64,000 nucleotides of DNA from Chitinophaga tropicalis (GCF_009758205.1 NZ_WRXN01000001.1:1-64000); one strand, 5' to 3'. Shown: positions 37,354 through 47,559, numbered from the stretch's first letter. Notes: a model not told the origin generated them from the letters alone. Program-made: numbers and translations.

Positions 37354-38099
37354 CAGAATTTATTGTACGGCACTTTGGTATCATGATAATACAGGAAGGT
37401 CCAGTTGTCCTTTTGTCCTCTCTGTATAAACTGCTGTCTCAGCTCCATTCCCCTCTTACCATCATAATCATACTTCGCGGCAAACCGACGTTTCATATAA
37501 GACACCTGTGGCGCCTCGTCTCCTCCGAAGAAGAGTTTCTCCCCATCGTCATCTATCAGGAAAGTCTGATGATAAGGGCAATGCGCTCCTGTTACCTCGT
37601 AAGTAATATAATCATCTATAGTTCCATCCCCTTCAGTGAAAATGACATTATCCTTTTGCTGAAGAATAGCCACATCTTCCGCCAGGTAAGACTTACCATC
37701 ATTTTCCAGAGCATATTCCATTTCATGCCTGTTCACATAATAGGTAGCATGGGGGAATGTCAGTTCCCGCTGACCGGTTACCGGGTCTGTGGAAGATACG
37801 CCGCCGGAATGATCTTTATGCAAATGGCTCATCAGGACTTTGGTGATCTCCATGGGATTGATCCCATTGTCTATCAGATGCTGATGGATCTGCAATACCC
37901 CATTCGGATAACGGAAACCAAGCCCCGTATCCAGCAGGATATAGTCATGTGCGGTGATCACTAAAAAAGGCTGGATCTCTACCAGCAACGACCCGCTGGT
38001 ACGTTGCTGCATTGTGTCCTGTGCGGGATTATAAGGAATGAACCGCTTTGTTGCATCTACTGTAAAACTCCCTTCTGATAATGGTATAATACGTGCCAT
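37353..38099 (-). CDS. Metallo-beta-lactamase-fold hydrolase
   Basis: 248 residues with the zinc-binding HLHKDHSGG motif, DTGLG before it, and AHCPYHQTFL and GGDEAPQ later. Related proteins cleave lactones or thioesters. The substrate is unknown. It is co-oriented with rodA (17 bases after its stop) and overlaps the AraC gene by one base. Confidence 0.88.
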   Translation of the reverse strand: MARIIPLSEGSFTVDATKRFIPYNPAQDTMQQRTSGSLLVEIQPFLVITAHDYILLDTGLGFRYPNGVLQIHQHLIDNGINPMEITKVLMSHLHKDHSGGVSSTDPVTGQRELTFPHATYYVNRHEMEYALENDGKSYLAEDVAILQQKDNVIFTEGDGTIDDYITYEVTGAHCPYHQTFLIDDDGEKLFFGGDEAPQVSYMKRRFAAKYDYDGKRGMELRQQFIQRGQKDNWTFLYYHDTKVPYNKF

Positions 38100-38116
38100 A
38101 GGTCAAAGATAGACAA

Positions 38117-39406
38117 CTATCGCAAAACCATCTGCCTGTCGGCATCCAGTCGCAACATAATGAAGATAAGCATGGTGAAGGTCATCAGTGACGATCCTCC
38201 ATAGCTCACCAATGGCAGCGGTATCCCGATAACGGGCGCCAGACCTATGGTCATAGAGATATTGATGGCCATATGGAAGAAGACAATACTGGCCACACCA
38301 TAGGCATATACACGGCTGAAGGTGGAACGTTGTCGCTCTGCCACAAAGATGATCCGTAAGAGCAGGGCTACATACAGGCCAATGAACAATACAGAGCCCA
38401 GGAATCCAAAGTCTTCCCCGATGGTACAGAAGATAAAGTCAGTACTCTGCTCAGGTACGAAGTCATAACGGGTCTGTGTTCCTTTCAGGTATCCTTTCCC
38501 GATAAAACCGCCTGAACCGATGGCGATCATACTCTGGCGGGTATTGTAGGTAGCCTTGGGATCGTTCTCTTTTCCCAGCATCACCTCAATACGGCGTACC
38601 TGGTAATCTTTCAACACTTTGGTGAAGGCAAAAGGAACAATGAACATCACGAACACAGAGCAGAATGCCCATATAGCCAGTATAAGGGCCAGCCTGGACC
38701 TGTTACGTTTTATTTCCCGCCGGCTGAAATAGATGACCAGCGCAGTAATAACAGAGAATATGATAAAGAGGATGTTCTTATCTACCAGGAGTGCCGAGAG
38801 TACCAGCACAATACCGGAGAAGGCTATTACCAGCAACACGCCGGGCAGGCCTTCGCGGTACATGACCAGGAAGAAGGAGAAATATACCAGCGCCAGCCCT
38901 GTTTCAGACTGGAGAATGATGATCGCGCAGGGTATGAGCGCCAGGGATACTGCTATCAGCCTGGAGCGCAGTTTGGTAAAATCAGTTTCCAGGGATGAGA
39001 GATACTTTGCCAGGGCCAGGTTGGTACAGAGTTTTGTCAGCTCTGCCGGCTGGAACTGGAAGCCCCCTATTACCAGCCAGGAATGTGAACCTTTCACATC
39101 CTTTCCTATGCCCAGTACCAGCAGTAATAACAACAGACCTCCTGCGTAGAGCAGGTTGGCCGTAGCAGTAAAGAACTTACTGTCTGTCAGCCAGATGATA
39201 GTGGCCAATACAGCCGATACGCCCAGCCACATCAGCTGGCGGGAGTAGTTTTTGGTCAGGTGGATGATATCGTACCAGATATTATCGCCTTCCCTGTATT
39301 CAGCAGCAAAGATCGATAATAGGCCTACGAACACTATGCCCATGTACAAACCCATAATGGGCCAGTCAATACCTTCTGTTAATTTTATTTGCTGCCGACG
39401 GTTCAT
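38117..39406 (-). CDS. rodA: Rod-shape peptidoglycan polymerase RodA
   Basis: 429 residues with about ten membrane helices, of the SEDS family. It polymerises glycan strands with the transpeptidase MrdA during lateral wall growth. Marker stretches are HSWLVIGGFQFQPAELTKL, NTRQSMIAIGSGGFIGKGY, TDFIFCTIGEDFG and PLPLVSYGGSS. It is the last gene of the mreB-C-D-mrdA-rodA operon, six bases after mrdA. Confidence 0.95.
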   Translation of the reverse strand: MNRRQQIKLTEGIDWPIMGLYMGIVFVGLLSIFAAEYREGDNIWYDIIHLTKNYSRQLMWLGVSAVLATIIWLTDSKFFTATANLLYAGGLLLLLLVLGIGKDVKGSHSWLVIGGFQFQPAELTKLCTNLALAKYLSSLETDFTKLRSRLIAVSLALIPCAIIILQSETGLALVYFSFFLVMYREGLPGVLLVIAFSGIVLVLSALLVDKNILFIIFSVITALVIYFSRREIKRNRSRLALILAIWAFCSVFVMFIVPFAFTKVLKDYQVRRIEVMLGKENDPKATYNTRQSMIAIGSGGFIGKGYLKGTQTRYDFVPEQSTDFIFCTIGEDFGFLGSVLFIGLYVALLLRIIFVAERQRSTFSRVYAYGVASIVFFHMAINISMTIGLAPVIGIPLPLVSYGGSSLMTFTMLIFIMLRLDADRQMVLR

Positions 39407-39412
39407 AACTGA

Positions 39413-41368
39413 TTAATCCCGGAAATAAAGTTTAAGTATCTGATCAGATGTCATTTTTGCACTGGCCCCGTTCAGGGAATCCAGCTTGGATTTTTCCCGT
39501 ACAACGGGATCGAGCGTATTGTATTCCAGCAAAGTTTTCATTTGCGGTTTACGCTTTACAGAGATGGTATCATGCAGGTATTTCTCCATGATAAGGCTGG
39601 CAATGGGCGCTGCGTAGGTACTGCCAAAACCGGCGTTCTCCACTATCACCGCAATGGCGATCTTTGGATTATCCCTTGGAGCGAAGGCCACGAATACAGA
39701 GTGGTTCTTCAGTTTTGTAAGTTTGCCGTTCACAATGGCGTTGTTCTCTGCCGTACCTGTTTTACCACAAACGATCTCGCCTTCAATACGGGCAGATACG
39801 CCGGTACCTTTTTCCACCACATCTTCCATTCCGTAGATAACGGACCTGTAGGATGTATCGGATACGCTGGCCACTGTATGTTTGTCTTTATATTTTTTCA
39901 GCAGTTCTGTATCGTCATTATCTATACTCTGTACAAAGTGCGGCAGGTAATAGTATCCGCGGTTGGCAATGATACACATGGCATTGGCCATCTGCATGGG
40001 GGTTGCTACTACCTGTCCCTGTCCCATACCTACATACAGTTCTGAGCAGGAGTTCCACTGGCCGCGGTACAATTTGTTCATACCGGCGGTATCGATGGCC
40101 TTACCCGGCGATTCTCCCGGAATATCCACTCCCAGTCTGTGGCCCAGGCCAAAAGAAGAGATATAGTCATGCCATTTCTGGTGTCCTTTTTTCACGCCAC
40201 CCCATTTGGGGGCGTCTACTTCCATTCTGTACAGGTGTACAAAGTAGGCGTTACAGGAGTTGGCTATAGCCAGGCGGAGGTTGGCTGCGTGACCGGGATT
40301 ATGGTGCGTACAGGCAATAGCACGGCCGCAGTAGGTATATGCACCGCCGCAGGGGAAACCGAAGCTGGGCGTGATCACTCCTTCATCCAATGCAATCAGG
40401 GCGGTAAGCGGTTTCATGGAAGATCCCGGCGGATAGCCTGCCTGTATGGCACGGTTGAAGAGAGGTTTGGTAGTATCGGTGAATAGTCTGCTGAAGTTAC
40501 GTGCACGGTAGGAACCGGTCAGCAGGTTTGGATCGAAAGTAGGGGCGCTCACCATGGTGAGGATACCGCCTGTTCTTGGATCTATAGCAACTATACTTCC
40601 AATTTTATTACGCATGAGATGCTCTCCCAGTACCTGCAGGTCTACGTCCAGTGCCAGGCGGAGATTTTTGCCGGCAATGGCTGCGGTATCGAATTCCCCT
40701 TTTTCATAAGGGCCCTGGGGACGGTTCAGGTTATCTTTTACGAGATACTGGATACCACGTTGTCCCATCAGCACACTTTCATAGGTCCTTTCCAGGCCTG
40801 TCATACCGAGATAATCACCCTGGTTATAAGTGCTGTAAGCGGGTTTCTGCAACATCTGCGGAGACACTTCGCCAATGTAACCAAGAATGGCAGCGGCGGC
40901 AGAGAAAGGATAGGAGCGAATCTGTCTTTGTACCAGCTCAAAGCCTGGCTGGAATTTGTACATGCTTTCCTGCAGCTTGCCGAATGTTTCCGGAGGCAGG
41001 AGGGAAGCGAAGACTGATATACGGCGGCTGCCGTTCTTGATGATAGCGGTGGTAATACGTTTCCTGAATTCCTCTTTATCTATTTCGAGGATACGGCAAA
41101 GTCCCAGTGTGTCAATGTTCTTAACGTTGATGGGGGTTACCATCAGGTCGTACATGGCATCATTACTCAATATACTTCTGCCTTTGCGGTCATAGATGAT
41201 GCCCCTGCTGGGATAGACCACTTTACGGAGCACTGCGTTGGCATCCGCCAGCTTGGAATATTTCTTTTCCACTACCTGCAGAAAGAACAACCTGGTAATG
41301 ATCAGCAGGACCATACCAAGGATGATAAACTGTATTACTCTTTTCCTGGGCTGATTATAAACAGACAT
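39413..41368 (-). CDS. mrdA: Penicillin-binding protein 2 (transpeptidase)
   Basis: 651 residues. One N-terminal membrane helix (FIILGMVLLIITRLFFLQV) is followed by a dimerisation domain and the transpeptidase domain with the active Ser in SSMK (S316 to K319), the SCN motif in IANSCNAYF and KTG in VCGKTGTAEN. It cross-links peptidoglycan on the periplasmic side in complex with RodA. The length is normal. It is 118 bases downstream of mreD; that gap holds a small hairpin (41397-41415) without a T tract. Confidence 0.95.
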   Translation of the reverse strand: MSVYNQPRKRVIQFIILGMVLLIITRLFFLQVVEKKYSKLADANAVLRKVVYPSRGIIYDRKGRSILSNDAMYDLMVTPINVKNIDTLGLCRILEIDKEEFRKRITTAIIKNGSRRISVFASLLPPETFGKLQESMYKFQPGFELVQRQIRSYPFSAAAAILGYIGEVSPQMLQKPAYSTYNQGDYLGMTGLERTYESVLMGQRGIQYLVKDNLNRPQGPYEKGEFDTAAIAGKNLRLALDVDLQVLGEHLMRNKIGSIVAIDPRTGGILTMVSAPTFDPNLLTGSYRARNFSRLFTDTTKPLFNRAIQAGYPPGSSMKPLTALIALDEGVITPSFGFPCGGAYTYCGRAIACTHHNPGHAANLRLAIANSCNAYFVHLYRMEVDAPKWGGVKKGHQKWHDYISSFGLGHRLGVDIPGESPGKAIDTAGMNKLYRGQWNSCSELYVGMGQGQVVATPMQMANAMCIIANRGYYYLPHFVQSIDNDDTELLKKYKDKHTVASVSDTSYRSVIYGMEDVVEKGTGVSARIEGEIVCGKTGTAENNAIVNGKLTKLKNHSVFVAFAPRDNPKIAIAVIVENAGFGSTYAAPIASLIMEKYLHDTISVKRKPQMKTLLEYNTLDPVVREKSKLDSLNGASAKMTSDQILKLYFRD

Positions 41369-41486
41369 CTATTGAATAATGCGGCCTCTTAATGGCCCTT
41401 TCTGCCGGGCAGAAAGATTCAGCAAGCGACCTGTTGCTTTATAATGTGACTAACTTCTTCTGATATATAAAGATAAATACTCCCTG

Positions 41487-41996
41487 CTATTTCCTTGAAA
41501 AGAACAACAGTTCATACAGCACTATCAGGAAAATACTGGCGGCTGCAGACAATAGGATCTTCAAAAGCAGGTAAAAGAAATTACCAAAATTGAACACCTC
41601 CAGGGGAAAGTATACCAGGTTATGCAGGAAAACCAGGATAGCGATGTAGGTTAGGAACTGAGAAACACCCATGCTGGTCATAGACGGTGTTTTCTGGGTT
41701 GTTTCAAATCCACCCTGTGGTGACAGTATATTGATAATAAACGGACGCAGATAGGCAATGAATACGCAGGCGGCGGCATGTATACCCATTGTATTCATGA
41801 ATGAATCGAGGCTGAGGCCCATGAAAAAACCCAGCAGCATTAAAGCGGGGCGGGGCATATTGAAGGGCAGCAGCAATACGAACAACATATACAGGTTAAA
41901 GCCCACAAGCTGGTGCAGCTGTATCCTGTTCAGGACAAATACCTGCAACAGCAGCAAAAGCACAAAACGGATGATATTTCGTAATAGTATACTCAT
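41487..41996 (-). CDS. mreD: Rod-shape-determining protein MreD
   Basis: 169 residues with five or six hydrophobic helices; weakly conserved in sequence but placed exactly between mreC and mrdA. FFMGLSLDSFMNTMGIHAAACVF is the characteristic G-LxxD region. It overlaps the stop of mreC by four bases, so the two are translationally coupled. It is an inner-membrane part of the elongasome. Confidence 0.88.
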   Translation of the reverse strand: MSILLRNIIRFVLLLLLQVFVLNRIQLHQLVGFNLYMLFVLLLPFNMPRPALMLLGFFMGLSLDSFMNTMGIHAAACVFIAYLRPFIINILSPQGGFETTQKTPSMTSMGVSQFLTYIAILVFLHNLVYFPLEVFNFGNFFYLLLKILLSAAASIFLIVLYELLFFSRK

Positions 41997-42880
41997 TTGA
42001 TCAACCTGTATGTTGAATCTTCTAATGATTTTTGTTCTTCCTTCAATACGTTATCTATTACATAGACATACTGCAGGTTGTTAAAGTTGGTGGCCAGTCT
42101 GATCCGGATAGTGTAGGCTGTGCTTGATTTATCGGCCACGGTGTATGATTCCACGTACCCGATAGGGATACCTGCGGGGTAAAGGGCTGAGTAGCCGCTG
42201 GTTACCACTGTGTCTCCTTTTATCAGCCTTACGCTTTTAGGTACGTCTTCCAGTACGGCATAATTCGCTTCACCACCGTACCAGCGTACGGTACCCATTT
42301 CACGGCTATAGCTTAAGCGGGCGCTGATACCGAAGTTGCGGCCTTTAGCCAGGAGGGAGAGTACTACGGCGTATTTGTCGCTCACGCTGCGTACTACACC
42401 TACTACCCCGCTGGGGCCTACAACGCCCATATCCGGCTTAATTCCATCTGTGCTTCCGCGCCTGATGGTAATATAGTTAATAGGATTGCTGACAGAGTTG
42501 TTGATCACTTTTGCTTCACGATAAAGGAAGCGGCGAACTTCTGAGCTTACGACCTTGCGGGAAGTATCTGTGCTGTACTGATGAATGGTATCTGTTTTGA
42601 CAATATCAGAGACGGAGGCATTGTCAAAGCTGCTTTGCAGCATATTATGCAGTCTGGCATTTTCTTTCACGAGGCTGTCGTTGGTAGCCTTCAGGTGAAA
42701 GTAGTATTCCACATTGTTGTAACGTTCGTATAACCTGGCGCTGACGTTATTGGCGGAGTTGAGGTAGGCTGTTTTCTGAAAGTCGTTATTCCGGAATACC
42801 AGCACAATACAAATCACTTCCAGCAGCAGAAACAGAAAAAAATTAAAATAGCGCCTTAAGAAAATGATGAGATTACGCAC
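41993..42880 (-). CDS. mreC: Rod-shape-determining protein MreC
   Basis: 295 residues with a short cytoplasmic N-terminus, one membrane helix (FNFFLFLLLEVICIVLV), a helical region (VEYYFHLKATNDSLVKENARL, a coiled coil) and a beta-barrel periplasmic domain (DMGVVGPSGVVGVVRSVS, VTSGYSALYPAGIPIGYV). It links MreB filaments to the wall synthases. It follows mreB by 60 bases that contain an 11-base hairpin. Confidence 0.92.
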   Translation of the reverse strand: MRNLIIFLRRYFNFFLFLLLEVICIVLVFRNNDFQKTAYLNSANNVSARLYERYNNVEYYFHLKATNDSLVKENARLHNMLQSSFDNASVSDIVKTDTIHQYSTDTSRKVVSSEVRRFLYREAKVINNSVSNPINYITIRRGSTDGIKPDMGVVGPSGVVGVVRSVSDKYAVVLSLLAKGRNFGISARLSYSREMGTVRWYGGEANYAVLEDVPKSVRLIKGDTVVTSGYSALYPAGIPIGYVESYTVADKSSTAYTIRIRLATNFNNLQYVYVIDNVLKEEQKSLEDSTYRLIK

Positions 42881-42903
42881 AGGATATATTTTCAGAGTAG
42901 AAG

Positions 42904-42930
42904 CGGTCAGGAAAGCTGTTTTCCTGACCG
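42904..42930 (-). promoter_or_regulatory. Hairpin between mreB and mreC
   Basis: An 11-base perfect stem (42904-42914 with 42920-42930) lies just after the mreB stop and 24 bases before the end of the spacer. No T tract follows, so it is more likely an mRNA-stability or processing element than a full terminator. Confidence 0.45.
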
Positions 42931-42940
42931 TTTCCGGATA

Positions 42941-43963
42941 TTATTGCATTAGGAACGGATACTTACCAACATGTTTCAATGCGATACCGGTACCTCTTAC
43001 CACGGCGCGCAGCGGATCGTCGGCTACATGTACGGGCAGTTTGATCTTCTGGGTAAGGCGTTTATCCAGTCCGCGCAGGAGGGCGCCACCACCTGTGAGG
43101 TACAGTCCTCTGCGGTAGATATCTGCTGCCAGTTCCGGTGGTGTGGTTTCCAGTGCTTTCAGGATGGCTTCTTCTATTTTGAAGATAGATTTGTCCAGTG
43201 CTTCAGCTACTTCCTGGTAAGATACCATGATCTGTTTTGGAATACCGGTTACCAGGTCGCGTCCGTTCACGGCTACGTCATCTGGTGGGTTATCCAGTTC
43301 TTTCAGTGCGGAACCGATCTGTATTTTGATCTGCTCTGCCGTCCTTTCACCGATCAGCAGGCTATGGTAGCGGCGAAGAGCTTCCATAATATCGGCAGTG
43401 AATTCGTCACCGGCAATACGGATACTCTGGTCACACACGATACCGGCCAGGGCTATAACGGAGATACCTGTGGTACCGCCGCCTATATCGATGATCATAT
43501 TACCTACTGGTTCTTCCACATCGATACCGATACCGAGTGCGGCAGCCATAGGTTCATGTATAAGGAACACTTCCTTCGCGCCTGCCTGTTCAGCAGAGTC
43601 GCGTACGGCGCGTTTTTCTACTTCAGTGATACTGGATGGTATGCAAATAACCATACGCCAGCTGGGAGAGAATAAGGGCTTTTTAGGATATACCAGTTTG
43701 ATAAGCTCGCGAATCATGCCTTCCGCTGCGTTAAAGTCAGCTATCACGCCATCTTTCAACGGACGGATAGTACGCAGGTACTCGTGTGTCTTCTCGTGCA
43801 TCATCATGGCCTTCTTTCCAACCGCCACAATTTTACCGCTAGCGCGCTCTATAGCAACAATGGAAGGTTCATCAACCACCACCTGGTCATTATGGATGAT
43901 CAGCGTGTTAGCTGTACCTAAGTCAATCGCTATTTCCTGTGTTAAAAAATTAAAGAACCCCAT
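42941..43963 (-). CDS. mreB: Rod-shape-determining actin homologue MreB
   Basis: 340 residues of the actin fold: phosphate 1 loop AIDLGTANTLI, phosphate 2 DIGGGTTGISVIAL and the adenosine motif LTGGGALLRGLDK. It forms membrane-associated filaments that guide lateral wall synthesis. It is the first gene of the elongasome operon and is followed by a hairpin that may set its higher expression. Confidence 0.97.
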   Translation of the reverse strand: MGFFNFLTQEIAIDLGTANTLIIHNDQVVVDEPSIVAIERASGKIVAVGKKAMMMHEKTHEYLRTIRPLKDGVIADFNAAEGMIRELIKLVYPKKPLFSPSWRMVICIPSSITEVEKRAVRDSAEQAGAKEVFLIHEPMAAALGIGIDVEEPVGNMIIDIGGGTTGISVIALAGIVCDQSIRIAGDEFTADIMEALRRYHSLLIGERTAEQIKIQIGSALKELDNPPDDVAVNGRDLVTGIPKQIMVSYQEVAEALDKSIFKIEEAILKALETTPPELAADIYRRGLYLTGGGALLRGLDKRLTQKIKLPVHVADDPLRAVVRGTGIALKHVGKYPFLMQ

Positions 43964-43993
43964 TGCTTAATATGGTCAAAATATTATTGTGTG

Positions 43994-44023
43994 CAAAAAT
44001 GAATAATTCCAACGAATATACAA
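43994..44023 (-). promoter_or_regulatory. Candidate promoter of the mreB operon
   Basis: On the minus strand TTG (complement of 44021-44023), a 19-base spacer and CATTTTTG (43994-44001), one mismatch to TAnnTTTG. The start point would be about 25 bases before the mreB ATG. Confidence 0.45.
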
Positions 44024-44262
44024 TCTAAAAATTGTTGTTTTTCCCAATAATACAACTAAATATTAAAAAATGTTATTTATTGTATCTGTTGAGTCAGTTA
44101 GTAGTTGTAACAGTTAATGACAATGTTAAAAAGCCGGCGTGGTAATGACTCCCGAAAACGCTTAAACGAAATAATCCGGCTTAAATTGTGTGCTCTGTAT
44201 GAATGAGTTATGAGTTTTCCGGCGATTGTCCCTGCAACTACCGGCTACAGCATTCCCTCCCA
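44024..44262 (-). other. Non-coding stretch between purD and mreB
   Basis: It holds the upstream part of the mreB promoter region and a possible purD terminator: AAGCCGG at 44131-44137 can pair with CCGGCTT at 44176-44182 across a 38-base loop, with a T run on the minus strand. The region has several GTTAA words, but they are not on an 11-base pitch. No gene is seen. Confidence 0.35.
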
Positions 44263-45540
44263 TTATACGAACTCGAAACCAATATCCCTCCTGTAATATT
44301 TACCTTCAAAATCAATAATTTCAGCAGTCTGCCGGCTGTGGGTCAACGCAATGCCCAGATCAGAAGCAAGGGACGTGATGGTCAGCACACGGCCGCCGTT
44401 GGTGAGCACATCTGCTCCCACAGCGCGTGTACCGGCCTGGAACACCAACTGATCCTGCGTAGGCGCCGGTATATTACTGATTACCTTCCCTTTCTCGTAT
44501 GCTTCAGGGTAGCCTTTTGCTACCAGCATAACAGTTGTTGCCACTCGGGCATCTTCATAAATTGTCTGTGCGGATAGCTGTCCGTCAGCAACCGCTTTAA
44601 AAAGTTCCAGCAGGTCATTCTTCAGCCTTGGCATTACCACTTCTGTTTCCGGATCACCCATACGGCAATTGTACTCAATTACGAAAGGTTCCCCTTCCAC
44701 TTTGATCAGGCCGAAAAAGATAAACCCGTTGTAAACGATCTGCTCCTTCTCAAGACCAGCCACTGTTGGACGGATAACACGCTCTTCCACCAGGTCCATA
44801 AATGCTTTGTCAGCAAATGGTACTGGAGAAACAGCGCCCATACCGCCGGTATTCAGGCCGGTATCACCTTCTCCGATCCTTTTATAATCCTTGGCTGTAG
44901 GCAGTACCTGGTAGCTGTGCCCATCAGTGAGCACAAATACAGACAGTTCAATACCTGTCAGGAACTGCTCTACCACCACTTTTCTGCTGGCATCGCCAAA
45001 CTTTGCGTCTTTGATCATCTGTGTAAACTCAGCCACTGCTGCTTCGTGATCTTCCAGGATAACCACGCCCTTTCCTGCTGCCAGCCCGTCGGCCTTCAGT
45101 ACTATCGGCAGGGAATGTGCGCGCAGGTAAGCAACACCTTCTTCATAAGTCTCCTCACTGAACTCGCGGTAAGCGGCAGTAGGGATATTATGGCGCTGCA
45201 TAAACTGCTTTGCAAATGCTTTGCTGCCTTCCAGCTGTGCCCCCAGGGCAGAGGGGCCCATCACCGGAATATGCTTTAAAACTGCATCCTGCTGAAAGTA
45301 ATCATAAATGCCTTTTACCAGCGGTTCTTCAGAACCGGGCACTACCAGGCTGATAGCGTTCTCTATGCAAAAAGTCTTAATCTTCTCAAAATCAGATACG
45401 GCAATGTCCAGGTTCTGTCCATATTGCGCTGTTCCCGCATTACCGGGCGCAATAAATAACTGCCCGCATAATGGGCTCTGTGACATTTTCCACGCCAGGG
45501 CATGTTCCCGGCCGCCGCTTCCTAATAATAATATCTTCAT
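44263..45540 (-). CDS. purD: Phosphoribosylamine-glycine ligase
   Basis: 425 residues of the ATP-grasp superfamily. It joins phosphoribosylamine to glycine in purine synthesis. Marker stretches are the N-terminal ILLLGSGGREHALAWKM, VMGPSALGAQLEGSKAFAKQFM, LKADGLAAGKGVVI and YNCRMGDPETEVVMPRL. The ATG at 45540 is used; a longer frame to 45603 lacks a start of the family type. No other pur gene is adjacent. Confidence 0.96.
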   Translation of the reverse strand: MKILLLGSGGREHALAWKMSQSPLCGQLFIAPGNAGTAQYGQNLDIAVSDFEKIKTFCIENAISLVVPGSEEPLVKGIYDYFQQDAVLKHIPVMGPSALGAQLEGSKAFAKQFMQRHNIPTAAYREFSEETYEEGVAYLRAHSLPIVLKADGLAAGKGVVILEDHEAAVAEFTQMIKDAKFGDASRKVVVEQFLTGIELSVFVLTDGHSYQVLPTAKDYKRIGEGDTGLNTGGMGAVSPVPFADKAFMDLVEERVIRPTVAGLEKEQIVYNGFIFFGLIKVEGEPFVIEYNCRMGDPETEVVMPRLKNDLLELFKAVADGQLSAQTIYEDARVATTVMLVAKGYPEAYEKGKVISNIPAPTQDQLVFQAGTRAVGADVLTNGGRVLTITSLASDLGIALTHSRQTAEIIDFEGKYYRRDIGFEFV

Positions 45541-45723
45541 ATGAAATTGTTCGCGTCTCTCTGCAAAAATCCACCGCTCTCCGTTCTTCCAAATTTTTTG
45601 CAAAGAAAGGCCAAAATTTAACCAAAAACACCATTTTAACCGATAAAAAGCTGAATTTATTTAACTTGCCTCCACTCAGGGACTAACTAACACCAAACAA
45701 CAAACATCTAAATTGTACCTATT

Positions 45724-47424
45724 ATGACTCAAACTGCTGTTGAGCAGCCTGTAATTACACCCGGCAAACCAACCAAAGGTCATCACAGAGGCCTCTACGC
45801 TTTATTCTTCACAGAAATGTGGGAACGTTTCGGATACTATCTGATGATCGGTATCTTCTTCCTGTACCTTGTGGATCCGGCCTCCAACGGCGGTAAAGGC
45901 TTCGGTACTACAGAAGCGGCTGACCTTGTAGGCTCCTATATCGCATTAGTTTACCTCTCTCCCTTTGTGGGGGGCCTGCTGGCAGACCGTTACCTGGGCT
46001 ACCGCAGGGCCGTACTCCTGGGAGGGATACTGCTGGCCTCCGGCTATTTCAGCCTGGCCGTACCCGGGGATGCCGCCATGTATATAGGCCTGGGGCTTAT
46101 TATTATAGGGAACGGCTTCTTTAAGCCCAACATCGGCACTATTCTCGGTAATATCTACAACCGTGAAGACCTGCGGGCTAAAAAAGATGTAGCCTACAAT
46201 ATCTTTTATATGGGCGTGAACATAGGCGCCTTCATCTGCAACTTCGTGGCGGCCTATCTGCGCAACCATTACGGATGGGGACATGCCTTTGCTGCTGCCG
46301 GCGTAGGCATGCTGGTGGGCCTCATCATCTTTGCCTCCAACCAGAAACTGCTGGCTGAAGGCGATGTGCGGAAAGCACCTCAGAAAGATGACATGCCTAT
46401 AGGCCAGATACTGGCACAGGTGTTCCTTCCTGCCATCCTGGCTGCCGCATTAGGTTATTTCATGACTGATATGACCGGCGCACCGCTTTTCGGTACCCGT
46501 TCCAACGACGCTTTCCTTTTTGCCTGCGTACCTATTATCATATTCTATATCACCCTGTATGTAAAGGCCAGTACCAGGGATGATAAACGCGGACTGGGCG
46601 CCCTGCTGGCATTTTTTGCCGTGGCAATAGTTTTCTGGGTGATCTACAACCAGAACAGTACAGGACTCACCATCTGGGCAGATCAATACACTGACAGATC
46701 TATGTCTTCCACTGTTGAAAAGGTAGCCCAGCCTATGGGTATGCTGCAGACAGTAACGACAGACCCGCATAAAGTAACCCAGATAGACGAGCATTTCCGC
46801 GCCATCAAAGGGCCGGACGGCAAAACAATAGAAGTACAGGGGGCTGACCCTTATTTCCAGAACCTGCCTAAAGACCAGTGGCCTGCAGGTGGTAAGATGA
46901 AACTGATCTCTACAGAGATTTTCCAGTCTATTAATCCCTTCTTTATTGTAGCATTTTCTCTCATAGTAGTAGGTCTGTTCGGTTACCTGGCCAAACGCGG
47001 CAAAGAGCCGACAACACCGGTCAAAATAGCATTGGGTATCTTCCTGGCAGGATTCTCTTCCCTGCTCATGGTGATAGCCGCTTCCATGACAAACGTATAT
47101 ATCGATAAAACATCCATGGCCTGGCTGTTTGGTACTTATGCCGTGTTTACTGTGGGTGAAATACTGGTAAGTCCCATAGGTCTGTCTATGGTATCCAAAC
47201 TGTCCCCTCCGCGCGTTACGGCCCTGATGATGGGGGGCTGGTACCTGGTGAATGCCATTGCCGGTAAAGTAGCCGGTCTGATGGCCACTTTCTGGGACGA
47301 GTTCACCAACAAGAACATGTACTTCCTGATCCTGACCGTTTCTGCCGGTATTGCAGGTGTTATCATGCTGCTGATCAGTAAATGGATAGCCCAGGTAGTG
47401 AAAGATAAAACCGGATCTTACTGA
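45724..47424 (+). CDS. Proton-dependent oligopeptide (POT) transporter
   Basis: 566 residues with about 14 helices. POT signatures are FFTEMWERFGYY near the start, GGLLADRYLGYRRAVL, GNGFFKPNIGTILGN, FYMGVNIGAF and, near the end, LVNAIAGKVAGL. It imports di- and tripeptides with protons. It contains an extra loop (about residues 330-390) between the two halves. It ends in a terminator, and a second peptide transporter of the OPT family follows. Confidence 0.93.
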   Translation: MTQTAVEQPVITPGKPTKGHHRGLYALFFTEMWERFGYYLMIGIFFLYLVDPASNGGKGFGTTEAADLVGSYIALVYLSPFVGGLLADRYLGYRRAVLLGGILLASGYFSLAVPGDAAMYIGLGLIIIGNGFFKPNIGTILGNIYNREDLRAKKDVAYNIFYMGVNIGAFICNFVAAYLRNHYGWGHAFAAAGVGMLVGLIIFASNQKLLAEGDVRKAPQKDDMPIGQILAQVFLPAILAAALGYFMTDMTGAPLFGTRSNDAFLFACVPIIIFYITLYVKASTRDDKRGLGALLAFFAVAIVFWVIYNQNSTGLTIWADQYTDRSMSSTVEKVAQPMGMLQTVTTDPHKVTQIDEHFRAIKGPDGKTIEVQGADPYFQNLPKDQWPAGGKMKLISTEIFQSINPFFIVAFSLIVVGLFGYLAKRGKEPTTPVKIALGIFLAGFSSLLMVIAASMTNVYIDKTSMAWLFGTYAVFTVGEILVSPIGLSMVSKLSPPRVTALMMGGWYLVNAIAGKVAGLMATFWDEFTNKNMYFLILTVSAGIAGVIMLLISKWIAQVVKDKTGSY

Positions 47425-47443
47425 CAGATAGATCCTTACTGGA

Positions 47444-47480
47444 AAGGGGGAAGCGGGTTACCGCTTCCCCCTTCTTTTTC
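47444..47480 (+). terminator. Terminator of the POT transporter gene
   Basis: A 13-base perfect stem (47444-47456 with 47461-47473) with a GTTA loop, followed by a CT5 tract. Confidence 0.8.
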
Positions 47481-47559
47481 AGTCAGCACTGTATTTTTAC
47501 TTATATTGCCACATTTTAACCTTATTCAACAACAAAGTCACTACCATCATTACAATCTT

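Noticed and set aside
44024..44135. GTTAA-rich stretch before mreB as a further PHO box
   Set aside because: The words are spaced 12 and 19 bases apart, not 11, and no -7 follows at 10 bases.
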